A stretch of 19,886 nt of DNA from positions 1-19,886 of the forward strand of contig CAZWFW010000017.1 in NCBI GenBank assembly GCA_964633445.1, written 5' to 3'. The notes under the pieces were generated by a model that made no database searches, was not told the origin of the DNA, and saw nothing but the letters and a program-made list of their open reading frames with translations. Shown in pieces: positions 13,632 to 19,886 of this stretch. This stretch comes from CAZWFW01 sp964633445 (GTDB lineage Archaea; Undinarchaeota; CAZWFW01). The position numbers and the translations under genes are program-made. Each line of letters opens with the position of its first letter. Position 1 is the first letter of the stretch.

Positions 13632-14600
13632 ATGGGAGAAAACCATAATCTTTCTGAAATTGGTGAAAGGAATCTTATTGACATCTTTCTTAGGGAACTA
13701 AAAATGAAGTATTATGATGATGGCTTCGTTTTTAAATTTGGAAACGCTTATTTGGTTGTAACAAGTGATGGCGTAAGTTATAACCATATTCCAAGGATGA
13801 ATCATTATGCAGCTGGATGGAAGGTTGTTACGAAAAATTTCAGCGATTTGGCAGCTATGTTTGCAAAACCATTGGGTTTCTCCCTATGTGTAGGTTTGAG
13901 AAGAAATGAAAAAGCAGGTGATGTGAAGGAGGTTTACAAAGGAGTTGCAGACGCCCTAAAAAAATACGATGCAAAATTTTTTTCTGGAGATACCATTGAA
14001 GTGAGGGATTTTTCTCTTTCGGGCCATGCAATTGGAATCTCCAGATCTCCAGTATACAGGGCTGGTGCAAAACATGGCGATCTGCTGGTTGTTACTGGAA
14101 ATATTGGGGATTCAGCGATAGCCTATAAGATAATAAATGAGGATTTAACTCTGAAGAAAAAAATAAAGAATAAACTTGTTGCTAAACTATTTATGCCTGA
14201 AGCTAGGGTATATGAGGCGTGTGAACTTGCAAATTTTAATTGCGTGAATGCATGCATAGATATTAGCGATGGCTTATTTTATTCAGCGAATGAGCTTGCA
14301 AAAAGAAGCAATCTAGGTGTTGTAATATTTTATAATAGAATACCCCTTTCAAAAGAATTTTTGGAAGCTGCAAATATACTTAACCTCGAAAAGCAAGAAA
14401 TATTGAAACTGCTTAGTGTTGCCGAAGATTACGAGCTTATGATGGCAATATCACCAGGGAAACTTGCTGAGATAGAAAATGATATAAATTTCAATTTAAC
14501 TCCGATAGGAAAATTTGTAAAGGAGGAGGGTGTATATCTTAAAAATGGTAGGAAAATAGAAAAAATTGAAGCTAGGGGATATGAACACTTCAAAACCTAG
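13632..14600 (+). CDS. thiL: ThiL-like thiamine-monophosphate kinase
   Basis: 322 residues of the PurM/ThiL/SelD-like superfamily. ThiL phosphorylates thiamine monophosphate to thiamine diphosphate in the cytosol. Visible motifs are the N-terminal Mg-binding D-D (YYDDGF), the second metal segment VVTSDGVSYNH in place of the usual DxxV.GxHF, the strongly conserved KNFSDLAAMFAKPLG, FFSGDT (usually GGDT), VTGNIGDSAIA and the ISDGL motif (IDISDGL), then SVAEDYELM. The length is normal. The Ser in place of the first Gly in GGDT and the shortened first loop are mild departures, so a related kinase in the superfamily is possible. It is followed by, and overlaps, the methyltransferase gene. The other start at the divergent neighbour is 38 bp away, so the promoter is compact. 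Confidence 0.8.
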   Translation: MGENHNLSEIGERNLIDIFLRELKMKYYDDGFVFKFGNAYLVVTSDGVSYNHIPRMNHYAAGWKVVTKNFSDLAAMFAKPLGFSLCVGLRRNEKAGDVKEVYKGVADALKKYDAKFFSGDTIEVRDFSLSGHAIGISRSPVYRAGAKHGDLLVVTGNIGDSAIAYKIINEDLTLKKKIKNKLVAKLFMPEARVYEACELANFNCVNACIDISDGLFYSANELAKRSNLGVVIFYNRIPLSKEFLEAANILNLEKQEILKLLSVAEDYELMMAISPGKLAEIENDINFNLTPIGKFVKEEGVYLKNGRKIEKIEARGYEHFKT

Positions 14601-15201
14601 AGTGAAATTTATTATTGAGCATTTGGAACCTTGCAGCCCATGGATTTTAATTGAATATAAGCATGCATCCGAAATCGTTGGGAAAGAAAATTTAATTATA
14701 ACCAATGTTAAAAATAGAGAGGAGAGGAGTTTGGTCAAAGAAATTGCCAACAGAGTTTATAAGAGCAGCGTTGTTGATTTGGTTGATAAAAAGGAGGCAG
14801 TAGTTTTAGATCCTCTAGCGGAAAGGGAGCTTAGGCCTGAAGACGCAAAATTTGCAAAATATTTTATATTTGGTGGTATTCTTGGAGATTTCAATTTGCA
14901 TGGAAGAACATACAAGTTTATTACTAGTAAGTTAATGTGTGAGGCAAGAAATCTTGGAGATAAGCAATTATCTTTAGATGGCGCTATATTTGTAGCTAAG
15001 GAAATCCTCTTTAACCATAAGCATCTTAAGGAAATAAAATTTGTAGATAAGCTTGAAGTAGAGGTGGATGATATTTTGACAATAGAATTACCCTATAGGT
15101 ATCCTTTGCATAAAGACAGACCTGTTGTTTCGCACGAGCTTATAGAATTTTTGAAAAAAGATGTTGTTAAGTATGAGGAATACATTTTAAGAAATTTGTA
15201 A
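14581..15201 (+). CDS. SFM1-family SPOUT methyltransferase
   Basis: 206 residues. The sequence matches the SFM1/DUF431 SPOUT family: the start KFIIEHLEPCSPWILIEYKH, then LDPLAERELRPEDAKFAKYF, the knot region FGGILGD, ARNLGDKQLSLDGA and ELPYRYPLHKDRPVV near the end. In yeast the homologue Sfm1 methylates an arginine of ribosomal protein S3; the archaeal substrate is unknown and could be protein or RNA. The S-adenosylmethionine site should be formed by the knot around GGILGD and LGDKQ. ATG 14581 is chosen, as AGGGG lies just upstream and the family begins there; the TTG at 14566 would add a non-conserved stub. The gene overlaps thiL by 20 nt and is probably co-transcribed. Confidence 0.88.
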   Translation: MNTSKPRVKFIIEHLEPCSPWILIEYKHASEIVGKENLIITNVKNREERSLVKEIANRVYKSSVVDLVDKKEAVVLDPLAERELRPEDAKFAKYFIFGGILGDFNLHGRTYKFITSKLMCEARNLGDKQLSLDGAIFVAKEILFNHKHLKEIKFVDKLEVEVDDILTIELPYRYPLHKDRPVVSHELIEFLKKDVVKYEEYILRNL

Positions 15202-15220
15202 ATTTAAAGTGCTATAGTAA

Positions 15221-16120
15221 TTATGATAGTAGCTCATTAACTTCCCAGCATCCAATAATCGGCTTATTAAATCTTCCAGCATCGTCAATTACAATTCTTG
15301 GGCATGCAACAATAATATAAGCATCTAATCCAAAATTCTCAATTTCATTGCTTATCTCATCAGCGACAATCAAATAAACATCTTTACCCTTATCTTCAAG
15401 CATCTTCTTTATTTTTCTAGCCTCATCAAGCATAAATTGACCAGGTTTAACGCTAACAACTATTCCTATACGCTCAGCTTGCTTAACCTTCTCGATGCAT
15501 GCATACCTTTTTTTCAAAAACCTGAATTTCAATTCATCTAAGCATTTAGCCTCATTTTTTGCTGGATCTGCAACAATAACCTTCTTATCAACCGCAAGCG
15601 CTAAGCCTAAAGCATGGAATATACCAGTGGCAATAACAACAAATGCATCAACCATATTTTCAACATCCTTAGCATGTTCAAAATAACAACCGATAATTTG
15701 CCCATCATAAGCAATCTTTCCTTTAGCCTTCGGAATAACAACCTTTTTACCATTTTTCTCTAGTATTTCCTTTGCCTTGCCTAGCATGTGCAGATGCTGG
15801 ATTGTTGCTAGCAATCCTACTCTTTCCTCCTTTTTCAAAATTCTCAAAGCATTTCTAATGCATGCTCCAACGTCATAATTTAGCTTGGTTTCAACAAATT
15901 CAACACCATGGTATTCCATATTTGCTAAAGGAGCGTGTCCAAAATGAAGTATCAGATCAGCTTTTAGAACTTGTTTTGCATAGTAATCAATATCGCAAGC
16001 ACCATAGCAAGGATTTGCAGAAACAAAAACCTCATTACCTTCATTCTCTAATTTTTTATAAACTTTCAAAACATCTTTTTTCAAGCCAGAGGGTGCTTGA
16101 ATTAAGATTCTTTTAGTCAT
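15221..16120 (-). CDS. dph2: Diphthamide synthase Dph2 (radical-SAM-like)
   Basis: 299 residues. Dph2 transfers the aminocarboxypropyl group from S-adenosylmethionine to the target histidine of elongation factor 2, the first step of diphthamide synthesis, using a 4Fe-4S cluster. The three cluster cysteines are present at the expected spacing: Cys42 (CYGACD), Cys145 (IIGCYFEH) and Cys273 (VACPRIVIDDAGRF). Other family marks are ILHFGHAPLA and YIIVACPRI. The archaeal enzyme works as a homodimer. The N-terminus is slightly shorter than in Pyrococcus Dph2 (Cys42 against Cys59), with no effect on visible motifs. It converges on the SFM1-like gene (19 bp apart) and diverges from vapBC. Confidence 0.94.
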   Translation of the reverse strand: MTKRILIQAPSGLKKDVLKVYKKLENEGNEVFVSANPCYGACDIDYYAKQVLKADLILHFGHAPLANMEYHGVEFVETKLNYDVGACIRNALRILKKEERVGLLATIQHLHMLGKAKEILEKNGKKVVIPKAKGKIAYDGQIIGCYFEHAKDVENMVDAFVVIATGIFHALGLALAVDKKVIVADPAKNEAKCLDELKFRFLKKRYACIEKVKQAERIGIVVSVKPGQFMLDEARKIKKMLEDKGKDVYLIVADEISNEIENFGLDAYIIVACPRIVIDDAGRFNKPIIGCWEVNELLS

Positions 16121-16169
16121 TTATTTGCAGTTATATAGTTAGTTAAATTGCATAAAATGTTTGTTGGTA

Positions 16170-16178
16170 GTATATAAA
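16170..16178 (+). promoter_or_regulatory. TATA box of vapBC
   Basis: GTATATAAAG is a near-consensus archaeal TATA box, 27-35 bp before the vapB ATG. The start would fall at about 16199-16205, leaving a leaderless or almost leaderless mRNA; no Shine-Dalgarno is present. VapB proteins commonly repress their own promoter. The stretch around TAAAATGCATATAG downstream could be part of the operator, but I see no clear repeat. Confidence 0.55.
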
Positions 16179-16204
16179 GTTAAAATGCATATAGTATATT
16201 AAGT

Positions 16205-16435
16205 ATGGAAAGTAAAATTACTAGAGCATTTCAAATAACACTACCAAAGGAAATTAGAGAGAAATTAGGACTGGAAATTGGGGATAGAGTAATCGTGGAA
16301 TTAGAAAATAACAGAATTGTTTTAATTCCTAAAAAAGTCAAAAAAATAAAGACTGTAAAATTGGGCAAAAAAATTGATTGGAAAGATGTTGAAAGAGCTG
16401 TAGAGAAGGAGGCTGAAAATCTTTGGAAGCAGTAG
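16205..16435 (+). CDS. vapB: AbrB-type antitoxin VapB
   Basis: 76 residues. Residues about 1-45 form an AbrB/SpoVT swapped-hairpin DNA-binding domain (SKITRAFQITLPKEIREKLG, then IGDRVIVELENNRIVLIPKK). The remaining tail is basic, then acidic (WKDVERAVEKEAENLWKQ) and would wrap the VapC active site. It is expected to bind the vapBC promoter as a dimer and to neutralise VapC. The last codons overlap the VapC start by 13 nt, the usual order of antitoxin before toxin. The predicted transcript is nearly leaderless, from the TATA box about 30 bp upstream. Confidence 0.92.
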   Translation: MESKITRAFQITLPKEIREKLGLEIGDRVIVELENNRIVLIPKKVKKIKTVKLGKKIDWKDVERAVEKEAENLWKQ

Positions 16436-16800
16436 TGGACACAAATGTTCTAATAGCAAGAATTATTGAAGATGATGTCAATCATGAAAAGGCTAAAAAA
16501 TTGCTTGATAAACTTAGAAAGTGGTATTTGCCAAGTATAGTAATTCACGAGCTCGTATGGTTCTTAAAAAATAAAAATCTTGATTTAGATTTAGCTTTAC
16601 AATTTATTTTGCACGAAAAAGCCATTTATGTTGAAATTGTAGAAAGTGACATAGTTTTTGCCATTAATGAAAGTAAATACAATCCTAAAGATTATAATGA
16701 CTTTCTAATTCTTAGTGTTGCTAAAAGGTTAGGAAAACAACTTTTAACTTTTGATGAGGATTTAAAAAGGAAGTATTTTGCATATCAGAAGCTCAGTTAA
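16423..16800 (+). CDS. vapC: PIN-domain ribonuclease toxin VapC
   Basis: 125 residues, a single PIN domain, predicted Mg-dependent RNase that cleaves specific RNAs, in many cases tRNA. The acidic centre is intact: Asp6 (VVDTNVL), Glu43 (VIHELVW), Asp93 (DYNDFLI, or the neighbouring Asp90) and Asp111 (TFDEDL). It starts with TTG 16423, the first codon that includes the strand before Asp6; GTG 16435 would cut too close to the motif. The TTG start and the overlap with vapB would keep toxin translation low and coupled to that of the antitoxin. The gene appears complete. The RNA target cannot be told. Confidence 0.92.
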   Translation: MEAVVDTNVLIARIIEDDVNHEKAKKLLDKLRKWYLPSIVIHELVWFLKNKNLDLDLALQFILHEKAIYVEIVESDIVFAINESKYNPKDYNDFLILSVAKRLGKQLLTFDEDLKRKYFAYQKLS

Positions 16801-16828
16801 ATGTAATAATTAACATTAAATTTGCTAC

Positions 16829-17479
16829 TTAACAACAAACGGGATGCCTAATCCAAATAAGTAAGAGTGTTGTAACTATTACTACTATTAAAATACCTAT
16901 CAGAATTATTAACTCAAGCATATTCCTTAAACCAACGTTAATTACTCTATAAATGAGCAGAGCTATGAGCAATATTATCATAAAAAGGCCTGCAAAAATG
17001 CTGATTTCAGGGTTTATTAAAAAGGAGAAAAATATACAAGGAAAAGCCGCTGACGGGATGTAGCATCTTGCAATTTCTCTGATATCTTTCAAAAACCTAA
17101 TTTTAAATAGCAAAGGAATTCCTATTAAACTGAATATTCCTATAAATCCTACTTTTTCCCAAAAACTCTTGGGAATGGATATATCCGCAATGCCTATCAG
17201 TAAAATCATTAAAATAGTTGTGAAGGTGATAGCTACTGGTGATAGGATTAATGCTAACTTCTCCCCAGACTTAGGCTTAAATTTGAGAAGATGATGTATG
17301 CTGGAAATTATTGTTATTGTAGCAAGAAATAAAGTGGCTGTAAAATTCAAAAAAACGAGTAACTCATCGAATAAGCCAAATTCGTAAAATAATACAAAAG
17401 AAGCTATCGAAATGCAAAAAATTATTAGTGTTAATTTTAAAAGAAAATAACTCCTAGAGCCGATTTTTTCCTTGATCAT
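16829..17479 (-). CDS. Hypothetical multi-pass membrane protein
   Basis: 216 residues with about six or seven hydrophobic helices: SYFLLKLTLIIFCISIASFV, VFLNFTATLFLATITI, ILSPVAITFTTILMILLIGI, VGFIGIFSLIGIPLLF, AAFPCIFFSFLI, IFAGLFMIILLIALLIY and LELIILIGILIVVIVTTLLL. Loops are short, no motif or enzyme signature is visible, and the sequence ends in a Cys pair (HPVCC). It begins 5 nt after the stop of ppsA on the same strand, with an AAGGA-like Shine-Dalgarno inside the end of ppsA, so it is likely the last gene of that operon. No function can be proposed beyond a membrane role. Confidence 0.75.
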   Translation of the reverse strand: MIKEKIGSRSYFLLKLTLIIFCISIASFVLFYEFGLFDELLVFLNFTATLFLATITIISSIHHLLKFKPKSGEKLALILSPVAITFTTILMILLIGIADISIPKSFWEKVGFIGIFSLIGIPLLFKIRFLKDIREIARCYIPSAAFPCIFFSFLINPEISIFAGLFMIILLIALLIYRVINVGLRNMLELIILIGILIVVIVTTLLLIWIRHPVCC

Positions 17480-17484
17480 TTAGT

Positions 17485-19886
17485 TTATTCCTTCTTTTTC
17501 CTATTCAATTCTCTCGCAGCCTCAAGCATAATCCTTTGCTCAACCCTTGCAACTACTCTCTTTATCCTTTGCACAGCATCTATATTTGCTGATACGCTAT
17601 CAATCCCTAGTTCAACAAGTTTCTCGACGAAGCTTGGATAGCTTCCTGCTTGCCCACAAATACTCGTTTCTACACCAGCTTCCTTGCATTTCTTAATTAC
17701 GTATTCAATTAACTTCCAAACAGCTGGGTGAGCCTCATTGTATAAATGAGCAACCCTTGCATTGTCCCTATCTACTGCTAATGTGTATTGAGTTAGGTCA
17801 TTTGTACCGAAGGATATGAAATCAATACCTTCCTTTATGAAATCCTCTATGCAAAGTGCTGCAGCGGGCGTTTCAACCATTATACCGAATGCACAATCCT
17901 TATGTGGTATGAGCCCAACCTCCTTTGCAAGCTTCTTAGCCTTTCTTAGCTCGTTAACATGCTGCACTAATGGAAGCATAACTCCGATGTTGTTGTAACC
18001 TCTCTCAATAACCTTCTTTATTGCTTTAAACTCAGCCTTTATTAACCATGGTTCATCCAAGCCACGTCTTATTCCACGCCATCCTAACATTGGATTTGGT
18101 TCTTCAGGCTCGTTTTCGCCACCTTCAAGCCTTCTGAATTCTCCTGTTGGTGCATCAAGTGTTCTGTACCAGACTGAATAGGGATAAAAGGCTGCACAAA
18201 CTTTTTCAATACCATTAGCCAAAGCCTCAACCAATTCCTCCTCCTTCCCCTCCTCAATAAACTTTCTCGGATGCTTACCCAATTCAAGGATCATGTGCTC
18301 AGCTCTTAATAATCCAACACCTTCAGCACCCGTAGCAGCAGCTTTTTCAGCAAGTCTTGGCATATCAATATTAACCTTAACTGCTGTAGCGGTAATGATT
18401 GGAGCTCCTGCAGCGGCAACTTCCTCAGCCTTCTTAGCCTCTTCTACTTCAACCTCTCCACGATAAATTATACCGCGTGTAGCGTCTACTGTAATTATCT
18501 CACCTTCCTTCAAAACCTGAGTAGCCTTCTTTGTTCCAACTACGCAAGGAATTCCAAGCTCTCTACTTACAATTGCTGCATGGCAATTAAATACAACTAT
18601 TGGAGTGTAATTCTTGGTCCAAACAATGTAGTTGTGGTTGAATTCATTACTAGCTTCCACAGTTATATTATAAACCTCTCCGTAATCTTCCCCAACCTTC
18701 CCTATCCTAATCGAATAAACATCGCTCTGCTTTAACAATTTAATTTTCTCCTTTATTTTTTCAACACCTTCCCTATTTACCTTGCTAAAGTACCTTTCTA
18801 GCTTATCAATTCCGATGAATGATTTCCTTTTGTAGAAGTTATAGAGATAACCTCTGTAATCAAAATCTTTAGCCTCTGGCAATATTTGGGAAATATCTAT
18901 TAGCTTTTCACCTTCAATTGGCCCCTCAAGCTCTTCCAGCTTATCTAATCTGATTCTTTTTGTTCTTTGCAATATAGTTTCCAAATTGTTCTTGAAGTAA
19001 ATATCTGCAATGGTTGCTTTCTTGTATCTTAACCTTGGAATTATTCCTAGCCTGTATAAACTAAGAATTATACCCTCAATTTTTTTAACTTGAGAAGAAT
19101 TCTGATAAATCTCAATTCTTCTCCTTCCACTTAAGCAACCATCCCCATCAACAAATCCAGCAATTAAATTAACTAGTTCATTTTCACTAGCATAAAGGGG
19201 TATTGTATTAATATTTTCTTCAATGAAGCCTAAAATTTCTGAAGGCCTCTTTCTGCTTGTTTGGTACTCAATAACGTTATTTCTATTTCCAATTTCGAGA
19301 AATTCTCCTCCAATTATTCTAATGTCCTCTTTAATTTTTTCGATGAATTCCTTTTTATTATCGGCATACTTTTGCGTAAACCTAACTCTTATCGGCTTAC
19401 CATCTCTTCTAACAATATGACCATCTGAGAGTATTGCTCCTCCTAAATACATTACCATTGCGAGATCTTTATACCTATCCTCAATTATCGGTATGCGATC
19501 GATGCTTAAAACTGATAAGTTATTGCTTAAGATGTCAGCTAGCTTGACTTTGCTCAAAACACCGTTCAAAAATATTGGAAAGTTATGATCTGGAGTTATT
19601 TTTATTGTATCCTTATTTCCCTTATTCTTTCTATAAACAACGATTTCAAATCTCTTCGCTTCTCTTTTCTGAGCATCAATTACTTCTTTCCATTCAGTTT
19701 TTAACGTCTTAGCATTTAAACCTAAAACCTTTAATTTTTTCCCACATTTAACCAATTCATAAACTTCCCTCATTCTTAAAAATCCTCTATCAGTTAAAAC
19801 TTTTGCATCACCCTCCACACATGTCAAACCCCCATCATTCGTAACAATAGCTGCAGCTCTTTCCATCGCTGGAACCATGTCTGGTG
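17485..19886 (-). CDS. ppsA: Phosphoenolpyruvate synthase, 3' part, interrupted by an intein
   Basis: The enzyme converts pyruvate, ATP and water to PEP, AMP and phosphate for gluconeogenesis. The gene runs off the right edge: the reading frame is open through P-D before M-V-P-A-M-E, so the ATP-binding domain and the true start are not seen. The swivelling phosphohistidine domain reads AAAIVTNDGGLT | C-H-A-A-I-V-S-R-E once the intein (18586-19821) is removed. The C-terminal PEP-binding TIM barrel is complete: GVGLLRAEHM, VWYRTLDAPTGEFR, NPMLGWRGIRR, GIMVETPAAAL, FISFGTNDLTQYTL and the catalytic-cysteine segment SICGQAG. Mature C-terminal part after splicing: about 385 residues visible. A membrane protein gene follows 5 nt downstream. 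Confidence 0.95.
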   Translation of the reverse strand, partial: PDMVPAMERAAAIVTNDGGLTCVEGDAKVLTDRGFLRMREVYELVKCGKKLKVLGLNAKTLKTEWKEVIDAQKREAKRFEIVVYRKNKGNKDTIKITPDHNFPIFLNGVLSKVKLADILSNNLSVLSIDRIPIIEDRYKDLAMVMYLGGAILSDGHIVRRDGKPIRVRFTQKYADNKKEFIEKIKEDIRIIGGEFLEIGNRNNVIEYQTSRKRPSEILGFIEENINTIPLYASENELVNLIAGFVDGDGCLSGRRRIEIYQNSSQVKKIEGIILSLYRLGIIPRLRYKKATIADIYFKNNLETILQRTKRIRLDKLEELEGPIEGEKLIDISQILPEAKDFDYRGYLYNFYKRKSFIGIDKLERYFSKVNREGVEKIKEKIKLLKQSDVYSIRIGKVGEDYGEVYNITVEASNEFNHNYIVWTKNYTPIVVFNCHAAIVSRELGIPCVVGTKKATQVLKEGEIITVDATRGIIYRGEVEVEEAKKAEEVAAAGAPIITATAVKVNIDMPRLAEKAAATGAEGVGLLRAEHMILELGKHPRKFIEEGKEEELVEALANGIEKVCAAFYPYSVWYRTLDAPTGEFRRLEGGENEPEEPNPMLGWRGIRRGLDEPWLIKAEFKAIKKVIERGYNNIGVMLPLVQHVNELRKAKKLAKEVGLIPHKDCAFGIMVETPAAALCIEDFIKEGIDFISFGTNDLTQYTLAVDRDNARVAHLYNEAHPAVWKLIEYVIKKCKEAGVETSICGQAGSYPSFVEKLVELGIDSVSANIDAVQRIKRVVARVEQRIMLEAARELNRKKKE
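18586..19821 (-). other. 412-residue LAGLIDADG intein in PEP synthase
   Basis: A self-splicing intein with an embedded homing endonuclease. It starts at Cys (C-V-E-G-D, block A with KVLTDRG), has block B TPDH (Thr-x-x-His), two dodecapeptide motifs with intact metal-binding aspartates (YLGGAILSDGHI and IAGFVDGDGCL), block F VYNITVEASN with NHNYIV, and ends V-V-F-N before Cys+1. Splicing would join T to the native C-H of the active site. The penultimate residue is Phe, not the usual His, and block F has Asn where Asp is usual. I recall the Methanocaldococcus jannaschii PEP synthase intein as occupying the same site with the same Phe. The host enzyme can be active only after splicing. Confidence 0.93.

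Noticed and set aside
14566..14580. TTG 14566 as the start of the SFM1-like gene
   Set aside because: Adds five non-conserved residues; ATG 14581 starts close to the family's N-terminus.
18084..18287. Minus-strand open frame of 67 codons
   Set aside because: Shadow of ppsA in another frame.
1..19886. CRISPR arrays, tRNA or rRNA genes
   Set aside because: No regularly spaced repeats, cloverleaf or rRNA-like stretches found on reading both strands; a tRNAscan or Infernal run would be decisive.

Overview
The window looks like a chromosomal segment of an AT-rich, probably thermophilic archaeon. The evidence is a diphthamide synthase (Dph2), a split ADP-forming acetyl-CoA synthetase, an archaeal SFM1-type SPOUT methyltransferase, TadC/ArlJ- and ArlI/GspE-type pilus machinery with class III (KG/RG) signal peptides, VapBC, archaeal TATA boxes with very short or absent leaders, and a phosphoenolpyruvate synthase with an intein in its active site. 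I cannot assign a phylum. The pilin-like N-termini and the low GC (judged by eye) fit a DPANN-like or deep euryarchaeal lineage, but this is only an impression.

Layout. 1-1352 (minus): an IS607-type transposon, tnpA plus a frameshifted tnpB that runs off the left edge, inserted into the 3' end of a PemK/MazF-type toxin gene whose candidate antitoxin lies just upstream (1294-1828). 1830-2465: a decayed small membrane-protein gene and a truncated KaiC-like fragment. 2499-4557 (plus): acdB-acdA, the two subunits of ADP-forming acetyl-CoA synthetase, which makes ATP from acyl-CoA. 4537-5358: a divergent pair, a 29-aa membrane peptide and a membrane-anchored secreted protein, separated by a perfect 42-bp palindrome that carries a TATA box in each arm. 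5343-6580: a graveyard of insertion sequences: a GC-rich minus-strand block, a multiply frameshifted DDE transposase, a broken tnpB C-terminus and a well-preserved, GC-rich, hairpin-rich IS200/IS605 right end (likely omega-RNA region).

6656-12916 (plus) is the centrepiece: a tightly overlapping operon of three pilin-like or pseudopilin-like proteins, a secretion ATPase with an N-terminal winged-helix extension, two separate TadC/ArlJ-type membrane platform proteins and a KaiC/ArlH-like ATPase. It resembles a type IV pilus/archaellum assembly machine but has no recognisable archaellin or standard arl accessory genes. A membrane-anchored beta-solenoid-like protein converges on its end (12913-13593, minus). 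13632-15201 (plus) carries a ThiL-like kinase and the SFM1-like methyltransferase; dph2 converges on them (15221-16120, minus). A vapBC pair (16205-16800) follows. The right end (minus) holds a hypothetical multi-pass membrane protein and, upstream of it, the 3' part of ppsA, interrupted by a 412-residue LAGLIDADG intein inserted immediately before the catalytic Cys-His pair. The 5' end of ppsA lies beyond the window.

Metabolically, acdBA (ATP plus acid from acyl-CoA) and ppsA (pyruvate to PEP, gluconeogenic direction) fit a peptide- or organic-acid-using archaeon. The pilus operon and its neighbours form the surface-structure module. The left third has been reworked heavily by mobile elements.
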